Positions 38,001 to 53,000 of a stretch of DNA of 64,000 nucleotides are shown in pieces (positions within the stretch are counted from its first letter, which is position 1; every line of letters begins with the position of its first letter). The notes below the pieces were generated by a model. That model did not search any database. It had not been told where the DNA came from and worked only from the letters and a program-made list of their open reading frames with translations. Origin of the DNA: Gordionus sp. m RMFG-2023 (taxonomy: Eukaryota > Nematomorpha > Gordioida > Chordodea > Parachordodidae); assembly GCF_954871325.1 (NCBI RefSeq), contig NC_088777.1, positions 19,569,366 to 19,633,365 on the forward strand. Reading direction: 5' to 3'. The position numbers were made by a program, and so were the translations under genes.

Positions 38001-41000
38001 AAGGAACGCGTTCAAGTTCATGAACGCGTTCATACGTTTAAAATTTTATGATAAATTTTTTTTTAAATTTAATTTGATAAACCAAATAAATGCCTTATAT
38101 TTTTCAACACAATATATTTAGCCATGATAAAAAATAATAGTTTTATTTTGATGATATAATTATAAATACAATATAATAGAGCGATAAAAAAATAAATTTA
38201 TAAAAAATTTTTCTTATTAATTTTTAATAATAATTGCTTTTCAAAATTTTCATCTGATAGGCATAAACGCTTGTCAGTTAATACAGCGTTAGCTATACTA
38301 AAAACTCGCTCAACAGGGGCAGATGAAGGGAGCGGTGTTATACTTGATAAATAATTCTTTTAAAAGGGGGAATTTATTAAAAACATTTAATGTTTTATCC
38401 ATTGTTTCAAAAAATTGAGCTATGTTATCATCTTCCAATCTGCCCTCTTCTTCCTCGTCAAAAAAAAGGATATCTCGGAATTGATTTTAAAACAATGAAA
38501 TATTTTTGATATTTGGGCCATGGTAATTCTAATTCATCTAATATTGAATTTTGATTTTCAGAATCTGATGATGAAATATTTATATCCATGCAAATGCTAA
38601 TCTATTAAATTAAAATATAAAATATTCATAAACTTTAATCTTATCTTCTCTAGCAGTAGCACTATGGTAGGTTAATTGCAATATGAAAGAGGAAAAAGTA
38701 AAAAGTAAAAACAGCTGATTAAAAAATATAAGACTTTTTTGTTAAAAAATTGGATTAAATACTAATTTTTCAAATAAATAAAAATATAAGACTTTTTTGT
38801 TAAAAAATGCGGATTAATATTAATTTTTCAAATAAATAAAAATAAAAAGTGTTTTTAAAATTGAACGAACGTAAAATTAAACGCGTTCATCAAAGAAAAG
38901 GAACGCGTTCACGTTCAAAGTTCGTCAAGAAAAAAGGAACGCCGTTCATCACCTTTTTTCAAAAAAACGAACTTCGTTGAACGCGTTCGTTTACAACACT
39001 AGTTCTATAGAATAGTTTATTAATTTGAATATTATTATTTAAAAATATTGCAAGTCTTGAGATTTCGCTAATAGATGACCTTTGTGCCTTATATAAACAA
39101 AATCTTAAGGCGTTAAAATTTTTCTGGATAATATATTGAATAGCCGTTTTTAATCGGCACAAAGCCGTTTAACAACATTTTCACGCTGTGTAGAAACCAA
39201 TTTTGAAGTATATTGTTAAAGTCAACTAAAGATTTATTTAGCCTTTTTTGGAATAAATCATACAAAAGTCTCCCCTTACCTTTTTTCCCCCATAATAATG
39301 AACTATAAATCCTGGAGATGGTCCCAAGGTAGAGACAATAAGAATCTGGAAATCTAGAAGCGTTAGTTTAAGTCCATGGATAATCTTATTTTCCTTTTCC
39401 GCATTTTAACCTATACAATATATATGTGTAAAATTAGATTCATATTAATAATTTTAATTTCTGGCAGATAAAACTCTTTGACAATTATTGTATAGCAATG
39501 ATAATTTATAATTAGCAACTTATATTTTATGAAATTTCAATTCATACATAGATTTCATATATGACTTATAACTTAAGTCTCTAGCCGAGCACTTTAAAAA
39601 ATATGGTAATGATAAGATACCTGCAAAGGTACCAATTTCGAAGTTCATTTCGTGTTTAAAAAAATAAGACCCTGCCCCGCTTTTTTAAAATTTGATCATT
39701 TTACTTACGTGGTCCTGGTTTTTAGTTATTCTAATTAATTAAAGCGGTATTTTGTAAATGATACTAAAAGGAAAGCGAATTACTATTTATTATAAAATAC
39801 CCGACTCAGGCTTGTTATTTTTTATTTCTATAAATCAAATCAATTTGATGCCAGCCCGGGCTTTAGTTCGGGGCATGAAAGTCTCTGTAATAAGCTTAAA
39901 ATTTATAATCACTGCAAATATGGCATTGGTTCCTTATATCGAAATTCAAATGAGCATCACGGAACAAATTTTTATATTTACCTTAAAAATACCCTTACAA
40001 GCGATTATATAATATAGATAATTTAAAAAGATAGCCATTTAAAATTATATTGTTTTCTTATTTAATTTACGGTTTTTTAAACAAATGACACAGGGCGAAG
40101 CTATTAATTATGCAGCTTGCGAGTTGGCGAAAAGTGTCGCGGCTGAAAGGAAAAATACATTGGTGGCCGGAGGCGTGTGCCAAACCCCTTCTTACCTCGA
40201 TGGCAAAGGCAAAGATGCCGTTCAAAACGAGTTTCGGAAGCAACTCAAGGTGTTTGTTAAACATGACGTGGATTTCTTGATTTGCGAAGTTATTATTTAC
40301 ATATTTATTTTTAATTATTAACTTAATAATTGTATTTTATACTTGTAGTGATTAATTATTCGAAATTTTTAACAAATAATAAAATTATTTTACACATTTT
40401 TTAAATAAATTTATCACTGGTATTATATAAACTGGGGAATGATAAATAATTTTATTTTACAATTTTATTCAATAAAATCCTACAATTGTAATACCCAATA
40501 ACGAATATTTACTTAGTATTTCGAACACATAGAAGAGATTGAATGGGCTATTGAAGCTTGTAAAGAGACTGGAAAACCCGTGGCAGCAACTATGTGCATA
40601 GGTTTTATATTATATTATTATATATAAAAAAGAATAAAATATTGGTAGTCTGTATAGCGAGGAATTGTTTGTAGAAAATATATTAGTTGTAGGAATTTAG
40701 CTCAATTTAAATATAAGGATTTAATTTATCAAGCAAAAAACAGTTTTATTATTATATGAAATCAACTAAATTGAATATAATGTAAAATTAACTGATCAAA
40801 TGTTTTTCTCATGAGCTTTATATATCTTCTTCTTCTCCGTTTTATGGCGATTTCCAGGTTTACCTGGGTAGGCCAGTTTTCCCTCTGATTTTTCTTTTCC
40901 ATTTTTGACGGTCCTGAGCATCAATACTTGTAAGATTCATGCTTCTCATATCCGCCGCTATCACATTTGTCCAAGTCATCTTGGGTCTTCCTCTAGGTCT

Positions 41001-44000
41001 TGATCCTCCTACTTCCATCATTGTGCATCTCTTTACCCAGTCATCTCTTGTCATACGTTCCACATGCCCAAACCATCTTAGTCTATTTCGTCGCATTACC
41101 ATACCAATCATTTCTATACCTAATCTTGCTCGCAATTCCTTGCTAGTTTTCTCTCTCTCTCAGAGATACCCCACACATCCATCTAATCATCCTCATCTCT
41201 GTTCTTTCTAATTTGGCTTCGTGAGTAGCTTTCATTGCTCATGTTTCACCACCATAAACTAAACAACTCCTCACATAGCTTACGTAAACTTTCCCCCTTA
41301 ACTTCAGAGAACCTTTTTTATTTGTAAGAATATACGACATCTTTCTGAACTTCTTCCAAGCTTGTCTGATCCTTGCAACAACGGCAGAATCTACACCACC
41401 ATCTGCGTTTAGCATATCACCTAAATAACAAAACTTATCCACTTTTTCTAGGGTTAACCCATTGCCAATATCCAGACCACCATTTTTTAGGTTATCATTA
41501 TTATGTATCCCTTTCATGCATGTTTTACAAATAAAGGTCATTCTTTCTAAAACTGCCTTTTTTCCCGCTACATCTTTTATGTACCCATTTCTGGCATCTG
41601 GTGCATTGGATAGAATTTCTAGCAACTCCTTTCCCACATACACCACAAGGCCACTTACCGGATTCTTCCATCTTTAGATTTTCCCCACCAATCATCACCT
41701 TTGTTTTTGATGCATTCATTTTCGGGCCCTTTGCTTCCATAGTCATCTTCCATTTACTAACTTTATCCCTCAATTCTCCCTCACTGTTTGCCATTATTAC
41801 AAGGTCATCTGCATATCTCCCAGGGAAGTCCTTCACATATTTCTCTAGCCACCACATCCATTACTAAGATAAATAATAATGGACTCAGCACGGATCCTTG
41901 ATGAAGTCCTACCTTCACCTCAAAGCTCTCACTATCACCATAATCCGTCCGTACTGCTGTTTGTGCTCCCACATACATTGCCATCACTGCGGTAACCAAC
42001 CATTCCTCCACACCGGATTTTCTCAAGGCCCATCTTGTAATCTCACGCGGCACCTTATCAAATGCTTTCTCCAAATCAACAAACGCATAATAGAGTTTCT
42101 TTTCCTTCGCAATATACTTCTCCTGAATTTGTCTCACCACAAAAATTGCATCTGTCGTGCCTTTTCCCGATGTAAAACCAAAATGCATTTCATCAATTTT
42201 AATTTGTTTCCTTAACCGCTTCTCTAACACTCTCTCAAATACTTTCATTGCATGTTCCAAGAGTTTAATAGCTCTGTAAGACCCGCAATCTAAAGGATCA
42301 CCTTTCCCCTTGTATACTGGGATAATTATACTTCTTCGCCAGTCCTCTGGAATAGTACCTTTTGTGACAATCTGATTTGCTAAATTCATTAACCATTCAA
42401 TCCCTAAATCATCAGAACCTTTAAACATCTCTGATACCACCATCGTTAAACCCGATGCCTTCCCTTTCTTCATTTTTTTCACTGCTCTCTTTATCTCGTC
42501 CTTGCCAAATTTACACCCTGGACCTTCTACCTTTGCACAACTAATATTATTATTCCATTCATTTTCTTCATTCAAAAGTCCTTTCATGTAAATCTTCCAG
42601 GTGTTCTTAATACCACTACTATCAATCGTCATTTTTCCTTCCATATTTTTCAAACACTTTACACCTATCACATCATGCCTCTTTTTTGACATCTGTTTTG
42701 CCATTCGAACCATATTTCCAATTCCATCAGCGCATTCCATTTCTTTAGCAAACTCGTGTCTTTTTTCTTCTTGAGCCTTCGCTATTAATTTCTTAGCATT
42801 TCTTTTAGCCATCTTGTAAATATCATTATCACTATTTTCTTTGCTATTATACCATACTTTGAAACACCTCCGTTTCTCATCCACGGCTTTCGCTACCTCC
42901 GGGCTCCACCACCAAGTCTCCTTATGTCTAGGCGGCCCTTTTGTCCATCCACATACCTCCACAGTTGTCATTACCCAGGCTTTCTTCATAACTTCCCACT
43001 TGTCATTCACCCCAGATGCTTGTGCCACCTCCGCCTCCCTAATCGCCAATGCCATATTGAATTGACGTCTAGCATTCTCCTCCTTCAATTTCCAAACCTT
43101 CAGCCTTTGGACAAACTTTCTTTTAGTGACCCTGGCACCTTTAAGAGTGAGATCTCCTACAACTAGTCGATGCTGATTTATACATTCCTCTCCCGGTATC
43201 ACTTTCACATTTTTTACTATACATCGATCACATCTCCTTAATAACAAGTAATCCACAGCACTTTTGGTACTACGCGACTTATAAGTCACCATCTTCTCTG
43301 ATTCTTTCTTAAACATTGTATTACAGACAATCATATCCATCGCATCACTAAATTCTAAAATCCTCTCTCCTTCCAAATTTCTCATGCCGTAACTGAACCC
43401 TCCATGTACTCCTTCATAACCTTCACTACTCGCTCCCACATGTCCATTCAGATCACCAGCCAGGATAATCCCCTCTTTATTTGCCAGTCTCGATGTCACC
43501 CCCAATAGACTGTCCCAAAATATATCTTTCTCTTCTTCACTTCTTCCAACCTGAGGAACATATGCCGAGATAATATTATATAGCTTTCTACCAAAAATCA
43601 TCTTGATAACCATTATCTGGTTGTCTAGCCTTCTCACTTCGACTACTTTGTCTACCAATTTCTCCGCAACCAATACCCCAACTCCAGCCTTACCATCATT
43701 ACCTCCTTGCCAAAAGAATTTATACTTTTCGCTAGTCTTGCCAATCATTCTGGTCCCACTTCGATTCCATCTAGTCTCCTGTATGCAGCACACATCTATA
43801 TGTCTTCTGTGCAATACATCGACGACTTCTCTCGCTCTTCTCGTCATATTCTCAACATTCCATGTCGCGACCCTAACTCGATCACCCGTAAACTGGTTTC
43901 TCCACTTTTTATCAGGTCGTTTATGGCCGTCATAAGTTTCATTTTCATGAATAGTGGTTCCACCAGGTTTCCCATCCTTCTTTTTGTCGTAGGCGGGTGA

Positions 44001-47000
44001 GGAGGCCCACGGGGTACTTTGGGCTGTACCCCACCCATGCTTTGTTGTAACCATAGGGAAATTTTGTAGCAAGGTTTTTACAATCGGATGCCCTTCCTGA
44101 CATCAACCTCTTTAAGTGGTTTTTACACCCTTCGAGGAAACGGTGATCCTATTCTAGACCCAGATCACAGGAACCTTTTAGACCTCCATTAGCCGCCAAA
44201 AGACGTTGCCACTCCCCCGCCACGATGAGGCTGAAGGTAGGATTTTGGGAGAGATGAGCTTTATATATAAAAAAATATATCTTTTTTTATAAAATGTAAA
44301 TCAATTACGGTTATAAAACATAGCTGCAAACTCATATTAACAATTTAAAAGTAATATAAATTGAGTAATAATAAAAATAAAAGTTAATATTTACAAATAT
44401 GTAATAATATAAAAATTTGAAAAGCCTATCATGACACCTCTGTACATCGTTTAATCATTTAAGTTAATTGTTAAATCATTCCTTGAAGTAATTTCCTCCA
44501 AACAGAGAGGTGTAATAATATTCTCAAGGCTTTTCCTTAAAAATATTATGTGGGTCCCTAATAGCGTTGTCAACCACCTCGCTCGGGGCTGAATCGAAAA
44601 AGCATCTTGAGCCTGAGGCGAAGAAACACCTCGATACTGAGTCGAAAAAAGTATCTTGGGAGATCCTAAAAATCCTAGATTCCAGCTAATCAATTTTTGC
44701 TTTTCATTAGTTATTAAAGCCAGCCTACGAATATTTTTTATATTAAATTTTACTTTTGGACATATTTAAGGGTAAAGAATAATATCTATTTTCATGAATA
44801 TTAAATAAAGATAGGTTTAATAATATTATATATTTCCTCTTGAATTTTGTTTTAAATCGATTTAAGCCTCGGGACTAATTGGAAAATTAGTTTTTAGGAT
44901 TTCCTGGATCTATCGTCAAATCTAAAATACTAAAAGCTTTTTTCGTTTCAGTCTTGAGGCGGGGCGGTTTTTTTGTTTAAAAACTCGGCTACTCTTTTTT
45001 GGAGTCGCTTCGATGAAAGCTTTTTACCAATACCACCCCCTACCTCATGTATGAATTAATGTGAAAGTTTTGGGGTTATGCAGCTGTAGGGCCATTGGGT
45101 CTCTTATATAACTCCGAATGAATATGAATCACACTACGCTTAAAATCAATTATTGAGTTAAAATTGGTCAAAATTAAAATACTATTTTGAAAAATTAATT
45201 TGTAATATTGTTTTATTTTTATTCTCGTAATTTATTATTATTTCTTTATAATTGTATCAACAGGTCCAAATGGCGATATGAGTGGCGTGTCACTCGGTGA
45301 ATGTGGTGTAAGATTGGCCAAAGCAGGTTTATTATAAAATTAAGAATATTCAATGTTACTTGTAGAAAATTTTAGCATATCTCCACATTATTTTATAGGG
45401 TTCTTAACTCTATTTTTGGTCCAATACATTAAAATATCCCCAACAAAATTAATTTTATACCTTTTTAAATAATTAAATTGATGTTATAATATTAACCTGG
45501 TTTTAAAATCGTTCCTATAAAATTGATTTTTTATAGAAATATTGGAACTATAGTCAAATTAAGATTTATAATCTCGCATGTTGTGCTATAATATTCACAT
45601 CATTTTTTTAGCCCCAATTAATTTGAATTTGTTATAAATTATATTCGTGTGAAAAACCTCTTTAAAATACATATCATTTATAACTTAGATTTACTAAAAT
45701 AAAATTAAAAAAATGTTTTGTGTATATTAATTATTAACTTCACGATAATCTAATATTTATTTGTTTATAAATTTTGTTTAGGAGCGTGCTGCATAGGAAT
45801 AAACTGCCATTTCGACCCTTTAACTTGCGTTAAAACAGTTTGTCTAATGAAAAAGGCCTGCGAAAAGGAAGGCATTAAAGTGCATTACATGTGCCAACCC
45901 TTAGCTTATCATACCCCAGATTGTAGCAAGCAGGGATTTATTGCTCTCCCAGAATTCCCTTTTGGTTTATTATTATTCTTTTTAAAGATTTTTCCATGAT
46001 TCTAATAAGAAAAAAATATAATTTTTTTAAATATACATTTCTAGTTTCAAAAAATTAGTTTCCTTTACCAATATTCTTCTTTTTCGTTTAATTGCGGTTT
46101 TTCGGAGAATAATTTCAAAAATCATTGTGAAAATCTTATAATTTACAATTCTTTCCTCGATTCTCTGCCTCCCTGTTCTAACATTTTTAAAATGTTCTCA
46201 TACATTGCCTAATAAAAAAAACTATAGGAATCTTAATTGTTTTAAGCAGAATGCTGTTCCTTTTTTAATACTATATTACTTATTTTTTAATACATTCCTA
46301 GCCCTGGAACCACGTATAGTGACGCGATTCGACGTTCAAGCGTATGCCAGAAAAGCATACGAGTCCGGTATACGATACATAGGCGGTTGTTGTGGGTTCG
46401 AACCATATCACATCCGTGCCATAACCGAAGAACTTATTAACGAAAAGAGACACGCTGGATCCGCCAATGGATTCCCCTATGAAACACCAGCGGCTCTAGA
46501 TAAACACGGCTTATGGGGATCCGAACTTAAAATTCATACCAAACCTTTCGTCAGAACTAGGTTTTTTTAGAAAAAAAATTTCATCATGTTGATAAACCTT
46601 TGATATTTAATTTGTTTAATTTATCTTGATATAATTTTTCATTGATTCTATATTTACATTTATTTTTACCATCTCTTTTTACCAATGTCATAAAAAAAAT
46701 AACTAACTGTAAACTATGAACTAAACAAGAAACACTTTAAAATTTTCGTTTCTATGGATTAGGTGATTTTTAGTGCATTATCATGAATGTAAGTGTAGTT
46801 TTTTTTACTCCCCCTAAAATTAATAATCTTATTAAAAATATATATGGACTATGTTTACAGCTTATGACTCGACATTAATACTTTCTTGTTGCAAATAATA
46901 TTTTAAAATAATAATATCACATTTTTAGCTAATTTTTAATTTTAAATAATTTGATTTTTTTTAAACATTATAAATAAATTGAATTTTGGACCACATGGGA

Positions 47001-50000
47001 TGGGATTTCAGGCGCCAACTAGCTCAGTGTTAGGAGTAATTGCTTTAACCATTTTGTGTAAGTAGAAAATGACCTAAAATAATTAATATGACAAGTCAGT
47101 TTGGGATGCTATCCTTTATTTAGTAAATTCAGATGTTAAGAAATAACCAGGTAATGAATTTATACAACCTAAATATTTAATGGAAGGCGATTTATATATA
47201 AAATAACAAAAGAAAATTTTACGAGTTTTCATAAAAATTTAATCAGAAGTAAAAAATTGCCATTATTATTACAATGTTTAAACGTTAAGAAATTCAAAAG
47301 TAAAATTAATTATCATAATAAATAATTAAATTCAAATTAATCATTGATCCATCCAGGTGTAAGATATATCCTTGATCTGTGTTTGAATTACACTTTTCAT
47401 TTCTCCTTGGTGTCTGCTGGTTCTGGAACAACCCTCATAGATAATCGTGATAACGCGTCGTCATTCATGTTCAATGACCCTGGTTTATAATTAATGTTGA
47501 AAGTAAAACTCGAAGTAATGCTCCAGTATTGTATGCAGGCCATTGGTTTCTCCGTGTCTTTGTCAAATAAATTTGATAAACCTACTCCAACTCCAAAGTT
47601 GGGGCGTTACATATCAAAGCGAGCGTGGTTTCTAGGCTATAATGGTACATAACTTTGGGATATGCTAAAATTTCTTTAATATATTTAAAACTCCGTTTGC
47701 TAATTTAGTCTAATTAAAAATAACACAATGGCATGGAGGTAGGATTTTAAAATACCTACCATGCTTTTGGGACTTGGTGATAAAGCGTTTGCATTTATTA
47801 TGTGGCCTAAGTATTCCACTGAAGGTTGCCCAATTTTACAATTATTTAAATTAACTTTTAGGTCATAGGTGGTTAAACAAATTATTATTTTTGGTGTGTT
47901 TGGGGGTACTTCCGGACACTAAGCTATCATCTAAATATATAATCGTTTTTTTTAAAAAATCTTGCTATTCTCATATTTTTTGTTCTTTGAAAAGTCATGG
48001 GAGATGTTGCTATTAAAAGGCAGGCAGTAAGTTACGATCCTAAGTGAGTTTTAATTGTTAGAGTTTTACTTGTTTTATGCGGGAATCTATATATATGCCT
48101 CCTTTAAATCTATTACCGAAAATAAATTACCTCTTCGTAGTGTTCTAAATATTTCCTCATTTCAAGGATTCAGTAGCATTCAGGTTGTATATGAAGGTTC
48201 TTCATTGTTTTGTAATCTATACATAAGCAAAAGGATCGGTTTTTGCTGCACAATTGCTGATCCCCAGGAAATGTACCTGCATTTTTGATTACTCCTATTT
48301 GTTTAACACCTCTTCTATTTTTAGTTTGAGTGAATACGCCACATTTCTTCGTTTTATAAATTTTGGTGTGGTTTCTGCCACTGTTATATATATACCTCTG
48401 ATGGAAATTTGTCGAATTTATTCTCGAAACTTGAGGGAAATCTGTTAGTAATAATGTTTTCTTATTCTTTTGATAACACTCCCAATAATTGTGTTATTGT
48501 CATTGCTCACGATTAGTGGAATGTAGTGCTATTAATTTTAATGTTATCCATGAATTTATAACTCCACTGGCATAGGATCTGATTATCTCTGTATATGGCT
48601 TTTTTTAAACGTGGGATAACCTGATCTTGAAACGTTTTTTCGCAATTAAGGAGACGCTGGCGCCAGTATCTATCTCCTGTTCATTTATACCGTTAATTTG
48701 CACTATCATTATGTGTGGTTTAACATATTTCTCATCCTTTGGATCGATGAGATATAGAATTAGGCAACTTTCTAGAATTTTTGTAGAATAGATAAATGGA
48801 TCACCTTAAACGCATAAAATTTTCAATTTATTTCATATAGATAGAAAAAATCTAAAATTAAAAAATAAATAATATAACAGTATTACTTTCTTCAATAATA
48901 AAGATAACTTAGAGGGAATGCGGCTTTAGACTGTTGCTATATGCAATATAATATCCTGCATCAATATAGGATATCTCCTATATATTTACGTTTAAACATG
49001 TAAATATCTACACTAGTTAACAAACCAGATTAATCATTATTAATAATTACCTAAAATTCTATTTAATATAAACACTAATATATTAAACCGTTATTAACAT
49101 ACCCTTATATATCATATGTTTCTAGCAGAGTTGCCAGATCTTCCGCTTTTGGCGTAATTTCCCGATTTTTTACCAGAAACTTACGCTATCTTTTATTTTA
49201 ATTCAATCATACATTTAAAAAGGCATTTTGTTTTTTTAAAATTTTTGATCCATATTTTGAAGAAAGAAAAAAACACAATGAATTAGATAACAATATATAA
49301 AATGATATTTAGAAGTAAGCAGTATTATTTATATTTTAGCAGTTTTATATAGCCTAATAATAATTTTTGATTGACTAAATATAGTTTTCTCATGATATTT
49401 CATTTCTTTTCCAATTTTATTCCATTAATTTAAATTATGTATAAATTACAGTTTAAAAAAGTTCAACCAATAAAAAAATTTAAATCGCAAATAACTGGAA
49501 TTCCATTTATTCATAGGTAAGAGAAGATAAAAAATGTAGCTTAAATGTATTTTATATAATATGCAATACATATCTAATATATACTAATAAGGAATCCTTA
49601 ATGTAAAAAAACAAATTTAAAAAATAAGGAATCATCAAATAATATCCAACCATACTTCAAAAATAATAATTTATGTGATGATAATACTACAATAACCTTC
49701 ATCTATCACATAAAACATTCACTTAGTTATATATCTAATAGCGCTACAAACTTATTCCCTATACTCTTTCCTGCTACAAAAATAGCCCAAAGCATAAAAT
49801 ATAGAAGAACAAAATTCTCAAAAATTGTGTTAAATATCCTAGATCCTGAATAAGAAACGCATCATATAGGATTTGAAGGAAAATAGACCATTCTCTCTAT
49901 TAACTATGCATCAAATAATGGAAATACTAAAACATTCCCAATAATGCTGCCATATTTTATTAAAAAAAGAAGTGTTTCAAGTAAACTTCTAAAAATATTT

Positions 50001-53000
50001 TCATCGGACTCGGGAAAATCGACGGATATTGCGTCAATGCTTGTGCAGAACCTTTAAAATTGCAACCTTTCACTATTAAATGTAACACCTTTTATGCCGA
50101 TAACGCAAGTGTGTATTTCGGAAAAAGGCAAAGTGTAATGAAGGAATTATTAGTTTTGAATGAAAACAATTCAATGCAGGAAGAAAGGATTATGCTTCAT
50201 TATCAATAGATATAGAAATAATTGCTATGAAATATTGTGCCAAATTCAGCATATCCACGAAAAGTGTATCTGTTTTTAAAAAAATTATGGATTCCCAAGA
50301 TATTTAGTTATAAATATATGGACGAGCTTAAACAACTTGGGTAAATAATCCCAATCCTAAAATTTAATTGCAGTGGAGATGTTTTCATTAATGTATAAAT
50401 TACTTAAAGCCCAAGTATCAATAACTTTTATGCTCGGTTGTAAGACAAAATCTTATAAAATGTAATGATCATGATAAGATAACATCATTTCAAAATGTAA
50501 CTAATAAATATTAATTTATCATTTCATATTTAGAAAAAATATATGAATTTACAAATAATAAATAGGAAAATCTAAGTATTATGAAGCTCCATAATAAATT
50601 CGAATTCGAGGAAGTTGAATTAATAATAATAATTTTAATATAAAAGATATCGAATAAGAAGATTGCTTTAATATATTTATAAAACAAAATAATTATATAT
50701 CAAATGGCTCATGAAAACAAATGGATACTTTTTTTCCAATGAACATTGCGCCAAATATGCAATAATTCTCATTACCACATTCAAACTCAGATTCAAAGCG
50801 CATATTTAGTTTGGAAAGATCGTAATCGGTTATCTTTATAAGCGGAATTAATGATCAAACATTTAATTATGCTTGTAAAGATTTTAAAGAATATGTAACA
50901 AAAAATTAAAATTTAATTAATAATATAAAAATTTTTGAAAAATATGTACTGATTTTTTAAATAATAGCTATTAATTTTATATTAAAAAATAAAATACCAT
51001 CTTTCTTTATTTTACTGTTGCGTTTATATATATTCATTTAAATAAAGAAATAATCACCGAAAAAAAAATTAATCTTATTTATTATAAAAAAAATTTTTTT
51101 AAGAATTATGGGTTAAATTCTTCCGCTTTTTATTTGAAAGAATCTGGCAACCCTGGTTTCTAGTAGCGAGAGAGAGAAGGGGACACACAAAATTGTTATT
51201 TTGATCTAAACTTTACTACCATTTTGTATAATTATCATTATGTTTACTTTACAGTTACACTACAACATAAGGAATATTTAATAAACTTAACCTACCCAAA
51301 TCCTTCCCTATTCGACCCTTATTTAATTGGATAGGGGTTTTTTCTATCTTCTTACTTCCCTTAAACGTTTAAATAGCAAACTCGTCTTATTATGCGATCA
51401 GGTAATTATGGCCAGCACAAAAAACTGAATGATCCTTTTTATATTTAATCTCCACAAATTTTTATTTTCCCAGTTTGATGGATTTTTTTTGAGAGAACCA
51501 AACATTGTTCTGTTTTATATATAACGCATAGGGCTAGGCGCTTAATATCACTTAAAATTTATCATCCATTGCGTAAAATAAAATTCTGGTTTTTTTAATG
51601 AAATACTCGGACATAATATTTAAGGAATTGAATTCTAATTATTATTTATTTTAATATATAAAAATGTGAAATGATATTTTATCAGGATATATCTAAAATA
51701 AATATAGCTATCTCTAAAAATACATCTAGATACCGATATCACATTTTTGTATCTAGATCTTTTAACAATTCTGCTTCTTAATAACTTACGTCTGAATGGT
51801 GTCCTGGCATAGATTTAGGCCATTCGTGTGAGATTTGTATTACCAGATTTCTTTTAATATTTAATATTTATCTTAACGACTTGAAGATTTGTTGGGCATT
51901 CCACGTGCATTCCAAAGCTTAGTACATTTTTTCATAATAGTGAATCATTCTAAGGGATTTTGAACTTCATATTTCAAAAAGGACTATTTTAAGTAGCAAC
52001 TAAGATAAAGTGTGCTATTTATTTTTTTTGCTTGTACAGGCTTGACATTCAGCTCATACTTTATATCCACTAAAAGATTTTTAAAATATCTAAAATTAGG
52101 AATTTATTTTCATAATTTAGTGTCATTACCTTTATATTCATTGTCATGAATGTTAATCGTCCTACAAATTAAAAAAATATTATTTAATGGTGATATTCTA
52201 TTAAGCTACATTATATAAATGTAAGCTTTTATTTTGTTTATCTTGATGTAAGTTGTAGACTTTTGACAGAGTTGTTAAGAAGCGGCACTCCTAGTGCGCT
52301 ACACTTTTTCGTTTAAAAATCAGGAGCGGGAATTAGCTCCTTTTAGGGCTGGAGTGGAGGAGCGCCGCTTCACCGCTCTTTTAAATTTAATGTATAAATT
52401 AAATTATTTTTTAAATAATAATAAATCTATTTATTTATTAATTAAAATTCAACAAAAATGAAATTTTATTTTATTTAAATTTATGCAATTATTGGTTTTT
52501 CATTTAATCAGTTAAAATATTAAACATCAAGTTTTTATTTCTTTTTATATTGAAAATTTTTGGAAAATCGTGTAAGTCATATTAATATTCATTTTATAGG
52601 TATATGGTAAAAAATAGTTTTTGATATTATAGATCCAGACATCATAGAAGAAGAAATTGAAATAAAAATATAAATTATCATTTAAATAGCTTTATTGCAG
52701 ATTTTTAAATGTTTATATTGATGAAAATATCATTGCTGCTATTATCCATCCTGCATTCAAATTAAATTGGGAATGGATATATGCACAAAATATGGAACTA
52801 AAATACAAATTAATTTTTTTAAGAAAACAAATTTCTGATGCATAAATAGCTACTAGTTTACGAGAACCCTGCAATGATTTGGAAGATTTTTTTGAATTCC
52901 ATGAAAATGATCATCAGGAAGATAATATATTGGACAAATATAAATAATGATGTCAAAATTACTTATTTTGATAAATTTCCTGAATTAAGTTTTTTTTATA

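Larger units (their letters stand above)
40826..44253 (-). mobile_element. 3.4-kb non-LTR retrotransposon (APE-type LINE), young copy
   Basis: A perfect 15-bp target duplication atgagctttatatat flanks it (40811-40825 and 44254-44268). The - strand 3' end finishes in a short gaagaagaag tail, as in RTE-like LINEs. The 5' end has the widespread gtcaggaagggcatccgatt leader. The element carries endonuclease, reverse transcriptase, an internal Cys/His finger and the tail motif [12 protein letters not shown]. It lies in BHMT intron 5, opposite to the gene. Fewer than half a dozen frame changes and intact duplications argue for recent insertion. I favour an RTE-like clade but cannot confirm it. Confidence 0.93.

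Noticed and set aside
39758-40012. 84-codon frame just upstream of BHMT exon 4
   Set aside because: Overlaps the GGCCCGG MITE, has no homology, and is not in frame with exon 4 through a credible splice.
41898-44000. Several + strand frames
   Set aside because: Antisense shadows of the - strand LINE polyprotein.
46205-46570. 121-codon frame as a separate gene
   Set aside because: It is BHMT exon 8 with read-through into the flanking introns; the splice sites at 46301 and 46561 explain it.
47010-47060. tRNA gene suggested by tagctcagtgttaggag
   Set aside because: Only the D-arm/A-box resemblance exists; no T-arm, anticodon stem or acceptor stem follows.
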